This document shows, piece after piece, positions 1-9,740 of a DNA stretch of 20,000 nt (the stretch's first letter is position 1; the number at the start of each line of letters is the position of its first letter). The position numbers and the translations under genes are program-made. The stretch comes from Neoscytalidium dimidiatum (taxonomy: Eukaryota > Ascomycota > Dothideomycetes > Botryosphaeriales > Botryosphaeriaceae): the NCBI GenBank assembly GCA_037367355.1, contig JAVSCG010000022.1, positions 1 to 20,000 on the forward strand, given 5' to 3'. Below the pieces are notes generated by a model. That model saw nothing but the letters and a program-made list of their open reading frames with translations, was not told the origin of the DNA and made no database searches.

Positions 1-923
1 ATGCAAAACATCAAGACTCGGTCACATGGACATATTCAGCTGTGGGGCCTCCAAATTTGGGGGGAATAATCTCATCACTTGGCGTATCAGCACTACGGTC
101 GCGATACAGCATGACTGCAGGTATCCAAGGCCCCCTTCCTAATGACCAATGGCAGCTTGAAGTCGAGTTCTGGCAAGCTACTACTATGGCAGCCATGCAA
201 TCCAATTTCGTGAACTTGGCCACCGGTCCCCTTGATGAGAAAATGTTAAAGTATCTCTTACGACCTAGTACCGATGTACAGCGCCGACAGTGCCACAATC
301 AAGTAAGTCCTTTAAAGCCTGGGCAATGGAAAGACATTCACATCTACCACAATGCAAATTCTGCGAAGACCGCTCTAATGTTCATATCCCAGAAAATACG
401 AAGCACGTCCTATACATCCTTCTCCGTCTTTGGCCTCTCCACTATTTTCATCCTGGGCACAATCATAATCATTGCCTCTTACGGTATCGAGCCACTCGTT
501 GCCTGCATACAGAAACGCCGTAATCTTGACGTCTATGGCCGTCTCGAATGGACCACCAACGAAACATTCCAGCTGCAACGCCTGGCCCACGAGGAGATCA
601 GCCTAGGAGAATGGCACGGTACCTGTGACAGTGTTCCATACACCATGCTGGAAGAGCATCTTGGTATGCTGGATCTGGAGGACATCAAACATCCAAGGCT
701 GAAGGCTCCGCCGAAGACTTTTGAAGAACTTGGTGCGACGAACGAAGATCACGAGGCATATCCTTTTAGTGAAGAGCTTATGGAAGGCAGGGATAGTGTG
801 AATAGAACAGGTGGTGTAAGGAGCGTGAGCAGAGACGCATCAATTACTCAAGCTCTAAATGACCAGGAAAGTCGCGCATCTCTAGGTCACGTCGCGGAAG
901 AGCATTCAGACAGAACTGCGTAG
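1..923 (+). CDS. 3' part of a fungal multi-domain membrane protein gene (partial at left edge)
   Basis: Reading frame 3 is open from the left edge (first full codon at 3) to the TAG at 921-923, so the start lies outside the window. Function is unknown. With a 90-nt intron at 303-392 removed, the frame is kept and a stretch reading CHNQKIRSTSYTSFSVFGL is joined, which I recognise from an uncharacterised family of fungal membrane proteins. The visible part is about 276 residues: an N-terminal, probably extracytoplasmic region (GPPNLGGIISSLG, WQLEVEFW), one clear membrane segment (FGLSTIFILGTIIIIASYGI, about codons 430-490), then a basic stop-transfer patch (QKRRNLDVYGRLEW) and a soluble acidic tail. 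The segment RLEWTTNETFQLQRLAHEE is typical of this family's cytoplasmic tail. CpA and TpG are normal here, so the gene is not RIPped. The catalytic or transport role, if any, cannot be inferred. Confidence 0.75.
   Translation, partial: AKHQDSVTWTYSAVGPPNLGGIISSLGVSALRSRYSMTAGIQGPLPNDQWQLEVEFWQATTMAAMQSNFVNLATGPLDEKMLKYLLRPSTDVQRRQCHNQVSPLKPGQWKDIHIYHNANSAKTALMFISQKIRSTSYTSFSVFGLSTIFILGTIIIIASYGIEPLVACIQKRRNLDVYGRLEWTTNETFQLQRLAHEEISLGEWHGTCDSVPYTMLEEHLGMLDLEDIKHPRLKAPPKTFEELGATNEDHEAYPFSEELMEGRDSVNRTGGVRSVSRDASITQALNDQESRASLGHVAEEHSDRTA
303..392 (+). other. Probable intron in the membrane protein gene
   Basis: GTAAGT directly follows the CAA codon at 300-302. A branch-like CTAAT lies at about 375-379, and CAG ends at 392. 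The length is 90 nt, a multiple of three, and it contains no stop in frame, so the unspliced frame also reads through. Removing it restores the family-like sequence NQKIRSTSYTSF across the join. This is inference from splice consensus and family resemblance; a shorter 66-nt alternative ending at 368 is possible. Confidence 0.6.
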
Positions 924-1050
924 ACAATCTGTCATATGTGAGCAGAGGTCAGTTGGTACGATATGTACTGGTTCTGACATAGAAGATTGTAACATACATT
1001 TATTGACTTAATTTACGAACGTTCTGTCTTTAAACCAGAGTTTCCGTTAC

Positions 1051-1842
1051 TCAAGCGCACTTTTCCAGGGAGTAAGCTAACGATTTAACATGGGCCTGAC
1101 TCTGGCTCGCCAGCTTCCGCTTAACAAAGCCGCGCATCTCTTCAGAGAACACCAATATACGGCCGTTCTTCTTCATCAGCTCCACCCACTCCTCTGTTAA
1201 GGGTGCTTGCAAAAACAAACTCTCTGTTACTTGCAGTTCCGGCTGATACTCAATGAGCACCTCCCACACGTCCAAGTTGTTGCGAGATTTCAAAGTCCGG
1301 AAAACAGTCCCGTCGGTGATCTTCAAATCTTCCCCGAAAGAGAGCACGGCCCGCAACATAGGAGCTGTATTGTGTTTGTTTGCTGCCGCGTACATCACAG
1401 CGTCAGTAGCGGCAATTTCGGGGTCCGCGTAAGATAGGAAAAACGTCATATAGTCCACATTCTTTGCAGCCAGCAGCATCTCCTCGAACACTTTCAAAGA
1501 CGGATTTCTCTCCCATATGCTTGCCAGAACTTGGCCGAGTTTGGTTTTTCTCCACTCATTCCAGCCGTTGCTGTCTTTCAGACTGCTCAAAGAGACGCGC
1601 TTTGACGGTACGACGTTTCGTTTTGCCTTGGCAAGTAGTCGATGTTGGTAATACTGGTTACGCCTTCGAGGACTTCGACCACATGACACTGATTGAGCAA
1701 TAACTCCAAGGTGTCCAGTTGTCGAGCGTGCTTGGTCATCTCCGCCATCACGCCAGCCACGCCTGCTCGGCTCATAAGGGGTTTGATGAAATCGTGGTGC
1801 TTTTCTATTGAACTGGGTAGTTGATGGGGTGCTGTATTAAGC
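1051..1842 (-). pseudogene. 5'-truncated, frame-broken fragment of an ankyrin-like repeat protein gene
   Basis: Two overlapping minus-strand frames give one protein-like sequence. The upstream frame (about 1842 down to 1600) reads SRAGVAGVMAEMTKHARQLDTLELLLNQC; the downstream frame (about 1640 down to 1051) carries LKVFEEMLLAAKNVDYMTFF, DAVMYAAANKHNT, KITDGTVFRTLKSRNNLDVW and ELQVTESLFLQAPL. The recurring pattern 'V(T/I)(D/E)xxVxxxAxxNxxxxxVWEVLxEY' resembles the degenerate ankyrin-like helical repeats at the C-termini of fungal NACHT/NLR-type proteins; that family link is inference. The switch of frame near 1590-1690 needs an indel or an unseen intron. At its 5' side (about 1843) the frame runs straight into RIP-saturated AT-rich DNA, so any N-terminal effector or NTPase domain is gone. 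It is convergent with the membrane protein gene, about 130 bp away. Probably non-functional. Confidence 0.55.
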
Positions 1843-3074
1843 AGTAATAATAAGTAGAATGAATAAATTAGCATGCTAGTAAAAAACACCGAATAAGGGT
1901 AATTATATATATTTAGTATACGCTAATAAGTAAGCGAAATTAGTAGCGGAATTAAGTATAAAAGAAATATACTATAGTAATAAAACGACGACTATAATAC
2001 TAGTATTTAATATACCCCCTTCGTAAGATACGTAGAATCTTACAAAAAGACTATAGGGAGCCTATTAAAAGCTATAGAGGTATTACTTTTACTATATTAA
2101 TATAATAATAAGTAAAATCTTTCTTATAACTTACTAAGCACGTATTAATAATTAAAATTAATAATTTTATAGTTTTAATAGATAATTAGAAGCGTAAAGA
2201 ACGAAAAAATAAAGAGTATAGTAGTAGAGAGATAGTTATATAATATAATACCCGTATAGAGTACTAGTAAACGAGGTACTTATAACTCTTATAAAAGAAA
2301 GAAAGTTAGTAGTAAAGTAAAGATAGCGAGTATATAAAAAGCGTTTTCTACTAGGCGGTTAGTAAAAATATAACGTCTAAATACGATAGTAGATATAATA
2401 TTAGAATAAATAATTTGCTATATTATATAGAACTAACTAGAAAACCTATAATATTAAATAGGTTTACTAATAGATAACTACTAATTACTTTATATTCGAT
2501 ATATTATATAAATTTAGTAACTATATAAAAGTAAGATATTATTATCTTATAAGTACTTTCGTTATACTATTAGCTACTATTTTAGCTATTAGCGTCTATT
2601 TTAGCTTAATTATCTATATCTATACTTTCTAGCGAAGCTAGTATTAGTATATATTAATATATTATAGGCTAGTATTAAATTTTAGTTCTAATTTATTTAT
2701 AAGCTCTAGTATTCGCCTATTATTATATTATATTTTAATTTTATATTCTAGATTAAAGCTTATACTCTTAAAGAATCTTTTCTACTAAATAATATAGCGA
2801 GCGGTTTCTAATAGTACGAGGAGTTTAGCTTTAATAGTAGAAGTTAAAACTATATACTATTTTCTAGTACTCTAGTTTACTAGTATACTAAAAAGAGTAA
2901 ATATAAATTCTTAGTAGCTTTTTCTTATATTTATATTAGTAGCGAATAAAGTATTACTACTAGCTACGAAGATACTTTCGCCTATATTAGAGTCGTTTAT
3001 AAAGAGTACTCTTCTTTATATATTTTTTAAGTATATAAGTACTTACTTTACTAGTCTTTAATAGTACTCTAAGA

Positions 3075-3305
3075 TATTACGTCTCTATCTTCTTATTAAG
3101 ACCTTTTAGATTACTATTCTATAGTAAGTATTAAGGGATTACGTAGCTAACTACGAGTAATTATTTTTTCTTAACCGTTAGCCTAAGCTACTATTACGCC
3201 TTTACCTCTTTATTAAGACCTTCTAGGTTATCGTTCTATAATAAGTATTAAGGAATTACGTAGCTAACTATAGATAATTATTTTTTTTAATCGTTAGCCT
3301 AAGCT
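3075..3305. repeat. Diverged tandem duplication, period about 117 bp
   Basis: Copy 1 (about 3075-3189) and copy 2 (about 3192-3305) share tattacg, tattaagacc, taagtattaagg, attacgtagctaacta, aattatttttt and gttagcctaagct in the same order and spacing. Most mismatches are C/T or G/A transitions (for example ggg/gga, tacgag/tatag), as expected if both copies were RIPped independently. Confidence 0.7.
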
Positions 3306-4271
3306 TAAGTAGTATATTAGCTACTTTTAGTTACTCTTTCTTTCTTTTTTTTCTCTTTAGCTTAGAAACTTTGTTAATTTATATCTAAGTTAAATTTAAT
3401 TTCTTATAGATCGTAATATAAGGAGTTTTATAGATATTCTAAGAGCTTAGATATTATAAAAGTAATATTAGGGCGTATAAATATAGAAATAAAGTTAATT
3501 AAACTAACTTTACTCTAGTACTTATAAATTTAAATAGAAGTTACCTATCTAATATTCTTTATAATTTACTTTTAAATAGATAGTAGTATTAATATCTTAA
3601 TACTTTTATCGATATAAAAACGCTTAATAAGTATCTTTATATATAACTCTTATAAGAGCTATATATATCTTCTATTTCTATTTCGTATAATTTATACTAT
3701 AAGAAACTATTATACTTTACTAATTAGGCGTATTTTATAGTACTAGAAGAGCTTCTTTTAAAAGCTATTAACGTACTTCTTATAGTTCTTACTATAGATA
3801 ATAATAATATTATCTACGAAGAAAAAGACGATTAGATATTCGTTTTTAAATAGATATAGAGCTTCTAGTACTTTCTAAAGTCTAAGCTCTTAAAGCGTTT
3901 TATAAAGATACTTCTACTAGAGCGCTAGTACTTATTTAAGGCTATATAGTACTTATAATAGGCGTAGTACTTTTCTAGACTTAATATTTATACTATTTAG
4001 TAGGTAGTAGTAGACTTTCTTATCTAGAATAATATAGGGAAAGGCGTTTACTACGTCGTACTAACGAGTTTCGAGATCGAAGGCGGTAATAAGTACTATA
4101 AGGATTTTAAGTATATATAGAGCTAATATAGTAGTATACGTATTTTAAGCGGTATATTACTTATTTCCTTCTATATATATTTATATCTTATACTTTATTA
4201 ATTAGCTAAATTTATTAAGTTTATATTTAAATACTTTAGTAAGTAGTATAATTTATTTCTATTTATTAATA

Positions 4272-4276
4272 GCTTT
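4272..4276. repeat. 5-bp target-site duplication, left copy (gcttt)
   Basis: gcttt sits directly before the TG of the 5' LTR and recurs directly after the CA of the 3' LTR. A 5-bp duplication is usual for Ty3/gypsy integrases. The perfect match shows that both ends belong to one insertion. Confidence 0.93.
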
Positions 4277-4660
4277 TGTTACGGCGCAGCAAGAAGGGAA
4301 GGAGAGGAAGTGCTGAGCTGGAGGAAATCGGACCCACCAACACAACACAGCCAAGATACAAGACGCCCGTGGCCACCCCGATGACTCAGCAACAACACCG
4401 CGGTCACAATGCCAAGGCCTGACCACTCAACCTGACCACCAGAACCACCGCGGTCACGGCCAGCGGTCACACCCACCATCTCCTACAGTATATAGAGCAC
4501 ACTCGTTCACAGTAGATAGGACCCCCGTGGTCAACTTGTCAATTGATTCCTACCCTACTATTGTACGAACCTCCCCTGCCTACCACTGTATTGGCCCCTA
4601 GAAAGCCCAAGCTGCCTGACGACGCGCCTCGACTCCCCCAGAAAGAGTCCCGGCGTAACA
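4277..4660 (+). repeat. 5' LTR (384 bp)
   Basis: It starts tgttacggcgcagc and ends cccggcgtaaca. The sequence matches 10571-10954 base for base in my reading. U3 carries three CGGTCAC copies (in 4397-4407, 4447-4457 and 4462-4470). A TATA box is at 4489-4494, with U5 downstream. A minus-strand 66-codon open frame in each LTR is a non-coding coincidence. Confidence 0.95.
4489..4494 (+). promoter_or_regulatory. LTR TATA box (TATATA)
   Basis: It is the only good TATA motif in the LTR, about 212 bp from the LTR start. RNA start would be expected some 25-45 nt downstream, near 4515-4535, where the sequence complementary to the primer site lies (4527-4534). The RIPped LTR at 18983-19723 has an equivalent tatatag at 19500-19506 with the same downstream layout. 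Confidence 0.7.
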
Positions 4661-4670
4661 CTTTGACCAC
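4661..4670 (+). promoter_or_regulatory. Primer-binding site, possibly self-primed
   Basis: The sequence after the LTR is ctttgaccac. It has no TGG-type tRNA 3'-end complement at the LTR edge. Instead ttgaccac (4663-4670) is the exact reverse complement of gtggtcaa at 4527-4534, 38 nt after the TATA box and so near the expected RNA 5' end. In Tf1 and related fungal elements the 5' end of the RNA folds back on the PBS and primes reverse transcription. That assignment is inference here; priming by an internal tRNA fragment is the alternative. Confidence 0.6.
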
Positions 4671-4715
4671 CTTTCTTAGGCACCGGAGGTAACCCCACCC
4701 TGAAAACTACTAACC

Positions 4716-5875
4716 ATGACATCCTGGACCGAAATCAGGAACAACCTTCCGACGGAGGAGGAACAGCTTCAGTCAATCCGTCCCTTGATCCCTGGAAACC
4801 CAGCTCTTAACATGAGGCTGCTCATTTCGGAAGCATATTCCTCGGGCATAGCCTCCTTGAGTCGAGCAATCAACGGACCCAGAGTACCAGAGAACGCCAG
4901 TGAGGACTGCGGCCAAGTCCTTCTGGAGTACTTCATTCGAGGACAAGCCTTTACTGTCAACCGTACTATGCGGCCCTCCACCCCAGCCACCCCGCGACAT
5001 CAGAATCGACCCCACAACACCAAACTAAAGATCAAGACCCCGACACCTACGATGGGGATCGGCGTAAGCTCAACGACTTCCTGGCCCAACTAGAGAATTA
5101 CTTCGAATTCTACAAAGCATCATTCAAGGACGATGAGGAAAGGGTCCGCTTTGCAGGAACCTACCTCCGAGGTAACGCAGCACGGTGGTTCGAACCCTAT
5201 CGAAAGGATTTCCGCTCGGCCATCCCACGTACGGAAACCAGTAGCCTGTTCGCCAACTACAATCGCTTCGCCGACGCAATCAGACAAGCCTTTGGTAGCA
5301 AGAACGAGGAGCAGGAGGCCGCCCTTCGAATTCAGGACCTCCGACAAACCCGATCAGTCTCGGAATATGTCACGGAATTCCGCATGCTCGCCTCCTACCT
5401 CAATTGGAACGACCAATCAAATACATCTTCTACAAGGGCCTAAAGCACAATGTGAAGGCCGAATTCGCCCGCACCGGATTACCCAAGGACCTTAGCGAGA
5501 CCATCGACACGGCCATCCGAGTCGACCAACAACTGTTCAATTTCAGACAAGAGACAGGCCAAACCCGATACTCGGCCAACACCGCGCAACCTCGAAACAA
5601 CCTACCCGGGGACCCCATGGACTTAGATGCCAACCAACGACGAAACCTCGGCTGGCGCCGGAGGAAGAACAGCGACGGCGTGAAAGGGTCTTTGCTTCCA
5701 CTGTGGAAAGCACGGACATATCAGCAGAAACTGCCCAGACAAACGAACCAGCAACCAGCGAACCAACGACAAGAAAACCACCTCGGCTACTGAAGGACGA
5801 CCGGAGACCCCAACCATGACACCATCCACTGGTCCACTTGTAGCATCGAAGCCGCCCCATTCACCAGGAAGCTAA
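4716..5875 (+). pseudogene. gag: gag: capsid and CCHC nucleocapsid, broken by about four frame shifts
   Basis: Gag packages element RNA into virus-like particles. The start ATG at 4716 (context ctaaccATGaca) is the first after the primer site. Frame 0 from 4716 to about 4990 gives the N-terminus (MTSWTEIRNNLPTEEEQLQS). Frame 2 from about 5033 to 5441 gives the capsid core of the Retrotrans_gag family (YDGDRRKLNDFLAQLENYF, GNAARWFEPYRKDF, ADAIRQAFGSKNEEQEA, SVSEYVTEFRMLASYLNW). Frame 1 from about 5413 to 5645 continues (YIFYKGLKHNVKAEFARTG, MDLDANQRR). A short frame-0 piece (EEEQRRRER) leads to frame 2 at 5693, where the zinc knuckle CFHCGKHGHISRNC fits C-x2-C-x4-H-x4-C. Frame 2 then closes at 5873-5875. 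Each switch (within 4950-5030, and near 5413, 5640-5655 and 5686) has the sense of one missing base; the last two clear ones sit at CC and GGG. No RIP-type stop was seen. Confidence 0.85.
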
Positions 5876-6019
5876 GAACATCAGCGGGTACCACCCAAAA
5901 ACTAGAAACGCCTACTGAACTGGGGCTACAGCAGGCGAGGCCCCTGCCCCACAGGACCATAGCAGCATCGACCGGAAAAACCACAGGACACCCACCAGAA
6001 AGCAAAGGAGACCCGCAGA

Positions 6020-6500
6020 ATACGGGAACCACTGGGTTGTCGTGACAAAAATCAATGGACGCCGAGCGCTCACCCTCATCGACTCCGCATCACAAGGAAC
6101 TACGTCTCAAACCGATTTGCAGAAAAAGCCAACCTAAAACCCAGAAAAGGACCAACCATATCAGCTGAGAACTGTTGATGGATCCCCCAGCTCCTTTGGA
6201 GATGGAAAGGTAATCATCGAAACCCCGAAACTGACCCTCGAATACAAAAACCACAGGGAACGTATCTGTCTAGACGTTACCAAGATCCCCAAGTATGATG
6301 TCATTCTCGGCATCCCTTGGCAGAAGAAATGGAAAATACAATACGATTGGGACAATGGAGGAATTACCCTCAAGTCCAGAGAACGAAACCAAGAACCAGA
6401 ATGGAAACCACGCACCATAGCCGAACCGATTACCCACGTAAGCCTAATTTCGAAAGCTGCGCTGGAAAGGACCCGAAAGAAGGGCAAGCAATTGGAATGA
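6020..6500 (+). pseudogene. pol: pol: aspartic protease segment, frame-broken
   Basis: The retropepsin would cut the Gag-Pol polyprotein. Frame 0 reads HWVVVTKINGRRALTLIDSASQG, with catalytic Asp at 6081-6083; after a break at the AA of 6098-6099, frame 2 reads NYVSNRFAEKANLKP. After a second break in the A run 6145-6148, frame 0 gives RTVDGSPSSFGDGKVIIE and the flap and C-terminal motif KYDVILGIPWQKKW, the usual 'D-x-ILG-x-W' of gypsy proteases. The frame closes at TGA 6498-6500, inside the PR-RT linker. The active-site triad reads D-S-A rather than the usual D-(S/T)-G. Between gag and this segment (5876-6020) the frame is ambiguous. Confidence 0.75.
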
Positions 6501-6593
6501 TGTGGTATCGCCCCACCACTACAAACAAAGAAAGAACCCGACAGATTAGTGCCACCAGACGAGAAAAACCAGACTACCCGACACCCGTGGAGG

Positions 6594-8380
6594 AGATGAC
6601 CCCACCAGGATACACGAACAGTACCTTGATGGCGTTCCTAAGGAATACCACCGGTTCAAGGAAATTTTCAGAGAAAAGATCGAAGACGCACTACCGGAAC
6701 ACAGACCATGGGACCACGAGATCAACTTGAAACCAGGCACTGAACCCCGATTTGGACCCCTATATCCAATGTCGGAAAAGGAGTTACAAGCAATGAGGGA
6801 ACACTTGGACTTACTACTGAAGAAGGGATACATCCGACCCTCTCAATCCTCAGCAGGATTCCCGTCCTCTTCGTACCAAAGCCCGGAGGCAAGTTACGCC
6901 TCTGTGTGGATTACCGATCCCTGAACGACATTACCATCAAAGACCGCTACCCTCTACCCCGCATCGATGAACTAAGGGATCGCCTCTCCGGGCACGATTC
7001 TTCACCAAGTTAGACCTGCGGGATGGGTACCACCTTATCCGAATCAAGGAAGGACATGAATGGAAAACCGCATTCAGAACTCGATACGGTTTGTACGAGT
7101 ACTTGGTAATGCCTTTCGGACTTACCAACGCCCCTGCCACATTCCAAGCCCTTGTCAACCACGTCCTACGAGAATATCTGGACCGATTCTGCACAGCCTA
7201 CCTCGACGACATCCTGATCTACTCAGAAACCCTTGAAGAACACAAGGAACATGTATCCAAAGTCCTCCAGAAACTACTCGAATACAACCTCTCCGTCAAA
7301 CCAGAAAAATGTACCTTCCATGCCCAAAGGGTAGAATTCCTAGGCTTTATCATCGAACCAGGAAAAATAGTCATGGACCCAAAAAAGGTGGAAGACATCC
7401 TGAAGTGGCCAGAACCAAGGAACGTCAAAGAAGTACAAGCCTTTTTAGGGTTTGCCAACTTCTACCGACGATTCATCAAACGATACTCGCATGTAGCCGA
7501 ACCCCTAATCCGACTCACCCGAAAAAATACCCCTTTCACCTGGGAAGCACCCCAACAAGAGGCGTTTGATCAACTCAAAAGGGCCTTCGTAGAAGCGCCG
7601 GTACTCCTCATGTTCGATCCTGACAAGCCACTCTACCTCGAAACTGACGCATCCGACTATGCCATTGGCGCTACCCTCAGCCAGCCAGACGACGAGGGAA
7701 GATTACACCCTATCGCGTATTACTCTCGCAAAATGTCACCCGCCGAGCTCAATTACGAGATACACGACAAAGAACTGCTTGCGATCGTCACAGCGTTCAA
7801 GGAATGGCGACACTACCTTGAGGGAGCTAACTACGAAATCACGGTATACTCGGATCACAAGAACCTGGGATACTTCACAACCACCAAGGTGTTAAACAGA
7901 AGACAAGTACGATGGGCAGAACAACTCGCCCCCTTCTACTTCAAGATCCACTACCGCAAGGGAAGTGAAAACGGCAAGGCCGACGCACTTAGCCGCAGAG
8001 CCGACCACGTGGAAGGAAAGCCAGAACTATCACCAGCAGTACTACGACAAAATGACGACGGCACGTTAGGCCCCAACCGCCCCCGAATCATTGAAGAATC
8101 CGACGCACCCTGGGAAGAACGAATACTGGCACCCATCATAAGGCTAGGGAGCCCCATCGACGACGACGAACCTCCACGAAACCCAACACCAGAGCAGGAG
8201 CCGGAGGACGAAGAGGAACCGCAGGACGAGGAACCCATACCAACACTTGAAGAAACCACGGAAGAGGCAGTAAACGAGGAAGAAGATGACACCGCCACTT
8301 GGGAACAAATCATCCAAGGAAAATATAACAATGATCCGCTATCCCAAGAACTGCTTCAACGAATAGGCACCCGAACATGA
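6594..8380 (+). pseudogene. pol: pol: reverse transcriptase and RNase H, two frame breaks near the RT start
   Basis: It copies the RNA to DNA and removes the RNA strand, in the cytoplasmic particle. Frame 1 (about 6594-6858) holds KEYHRFKEIFREKIEDALP and [20 protein letters not shown]. Frame 0 (6861-6990) holds [20 protein letters not shown]. Frame 2 (from 6993 to TGA 8378-8380) holds the rest uninterrupted. RT motif A LDLRDGYH has its Asp at 7013-7015; FGLTNAPATFQ follows; YLDD is at 7199-7210. The RNase H acidic residues are visible as TDASD (7646), DKELLAI (Glu 7772), YSDHKNL (7853) and GKADALSRR. An acidic linker (EPEDEEEPQDEEP and on) follows. Breaks are at CCC 6861-6863 and GGG 6990-6992, both in the sense of one lost base. 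All catalytic residues are present. Confidence 0.92.
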
Positions 8381-9740
8381 CGACCCCGACCTAGTCCAAG
8401 ACCATAGAGGCAACATACTATTCCGCGGAAAAATCTACGTACCCACACCTCTGCGCAAACGGCTGACAAAGGAATACCACGAGTCCGCAGTTCACGGACA
8501 CCCAGGAATGACAAGAACCTTGGAACGGCTTGCAAGACACTTCTACTTTCCCCGAATGAGGAAAGTAGTAGAGAAAGTCATCCAGGAATGTGACGAATGC
8601 GCAAAAAACAAGGTGGCACGACATGCACCATACGGACAACTACAGCTCATCACAACACCAACCAAACCCTGGGAATCGGTCACAATGGATTTTATCACCG
8701 ACCTGCCAAATTCAGTAGACCCTGTGACTAAAGCGCGACACAACGCCATCCTGGTCATTGTCGACCGTTTGACAAAATGGGCAAACTTCATCCCTTGCAA
8801 CAAAAAAATCGGAGCAGAAGGCTGCGCCTACCTCTTCCTCAGATATGTCTTCGCCCACCACGGGATGCCCAAGGAACTAATCACGGACCGAGACCCACGA
8901 TTCAGAGCTAAGTTCTGGCAAACCTTGGTCCACAAGTTAGGAACTAAACACAAGATGTCAACAACGGCACACCCGCAAACCGATGGACAAACGGAACGAA
9001 CCAACCAAACGCTAGAACAGTACCTAAGATTCTACCTGAATTACAGGCAAAACAACTGGGTCGAACTCCTGCCACTAGCCCAATACGCGTACAACAGCAC
9101 ATCAACGGAAGCCACACAAACCACGCCTTTCTACGCCAACTACGGATTCGACCCCACCGCCTTCGGAGAACCCCAGATCTGCGAAGTACTCGCCCAAAAG
9201 CTATGCTCAGAGCAGACCAGTTACGCGAGCTACACCAGGAACTGGCCGAGACATCAAATTCACCGCATACCGAATGGCCATGTACTACGACAGACGGCGC
9301 CAGGCGTCGCCGCCCTAAAGGAGGGGATAAAGTCTGGCTCCTCAGAAAAACATCAAAACAACACGATCGAACGACAAATTGGACCACAAGAAAATCGGAC
9401 CCTACCAAATTGAGAAAGAACTTTCACCTGTTTCCTTTAAACTCAAATTGCCAGAACAAGGAATACACCCAGTTTTCCACATCTCGTTACTTGAACCCGC
9501 ACACAGCAACGCCGAACCTGACCCAGAACTTGAAATACACCCCGATGACGCAGACAAAGAATGGAACGTAGAGAAAATCCTGGATGGAGACTGGATCGAC
9601 GGTCAATTCAAGTACTCATCAAATGGGAAGGAGTGGATCCCGCCGGGAACCCGTGGGAACCCTCATGGGAACCAATCTCTTACCTTAACTGCGAGGAACT
9701 CATCCAGGAATACCACCGACGAAACCCTGACCGCCCAAAC
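8373..9740 (+). pseudogene. pol: pol: DDE integrase with C-terminal chromodomain, frame-broken in the C-terminal half
   Basis: It inserts the cDNA; the chromodomain is thought to steer integration to marked heterochromatin, fitting the RIPped target here. Frame 0 from about 8373 holds the HHCC zinc domain (His near 8478-8497, CDEC 8589-8600) and the intact core: Asp 8688 (VTMDFITDLP), Asp 8886 (LITDRDPRF) and Glu 8994 (DGQTERTNQTLEQYLR), giving the D-35-E spacing. From about 9171 the frame changes repeatedly (near cccc 9171-9174, cc 9246, 9312-9326 and the A run 9346-9350). Recognisable pieces are MLRADQLRELHQEL, GDKVWLL, DHKKIGPYQIEKELSPVSFK and IHPVFHISLLEPAHSNAEP. After a break at 9615-9616 the chromodomain reads VLIKWEGVDPAGNPWEPSWE (about 9612-9680) and runs on to EELIQEYHRRNPDR near 9740. 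The true end of pol is uncertain and may lie anywhere up to about 9873. It overlaps the 3' end of the antisense gene. Confidence 0.9.

Larger units (their letters stand above)
1843..4276. repeat. RIP-saturated AT-rich block (left flank of the intact retrotransposon)
   Basis: The sequence changes abruptly at about 1843. CpA and TpG are common to the left and almost absent to the right; the few survivors I saw are at about 1870-1874 (gcatgc), 2138, 2412 and 3371. TpA is extremely common while CpG, CpC and CpT remain, which is what CpA-to-TpA RIP on both strands leaves. All frames are full of TAA and TAG. No intact gene is present. A plus-strand frame at about 3662-4130 gives protein-like runs (FIVLEELLLKAINVLLIVLT, VVVDFLI, FEIEGGNKYYKDFKY) broken only by TAG/TAA codons that RIP of CAG, CAA or TGG could produce; I do not recognise the family. 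The block must derive from repeated DNA such as transposons, since RIP acts on duplicates. Confidence 0.85.

Noticed and set aside
1900..4270. AT-rich block as a centromere or mitochondrial insertion
   Set aside because: CpG, CpC and CpT remain while CpA/TpG are gone, which is RIP and not general AT richness; no mitochondrial genes are seen.
4279..4479. 66-codon minus-strand open frame, present in both LTRs
   Set aside because: It duplicates only because the LTRs do; no motif, no homologous frame in the RIPped LTRs, and it covers the U3 control region.
7951..8331. 126-codon Ser-rich minus-strand open frame
   Set aside because: It is the shadow of the acidic Glu/Asp-rich RNase H-integrase linker.
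8944..9408. 154-codon minus-strand open frame inside integrase
   Set aside because: Opposite strand of conserved DDE integrase codons; no recognisable domain or splice structure.
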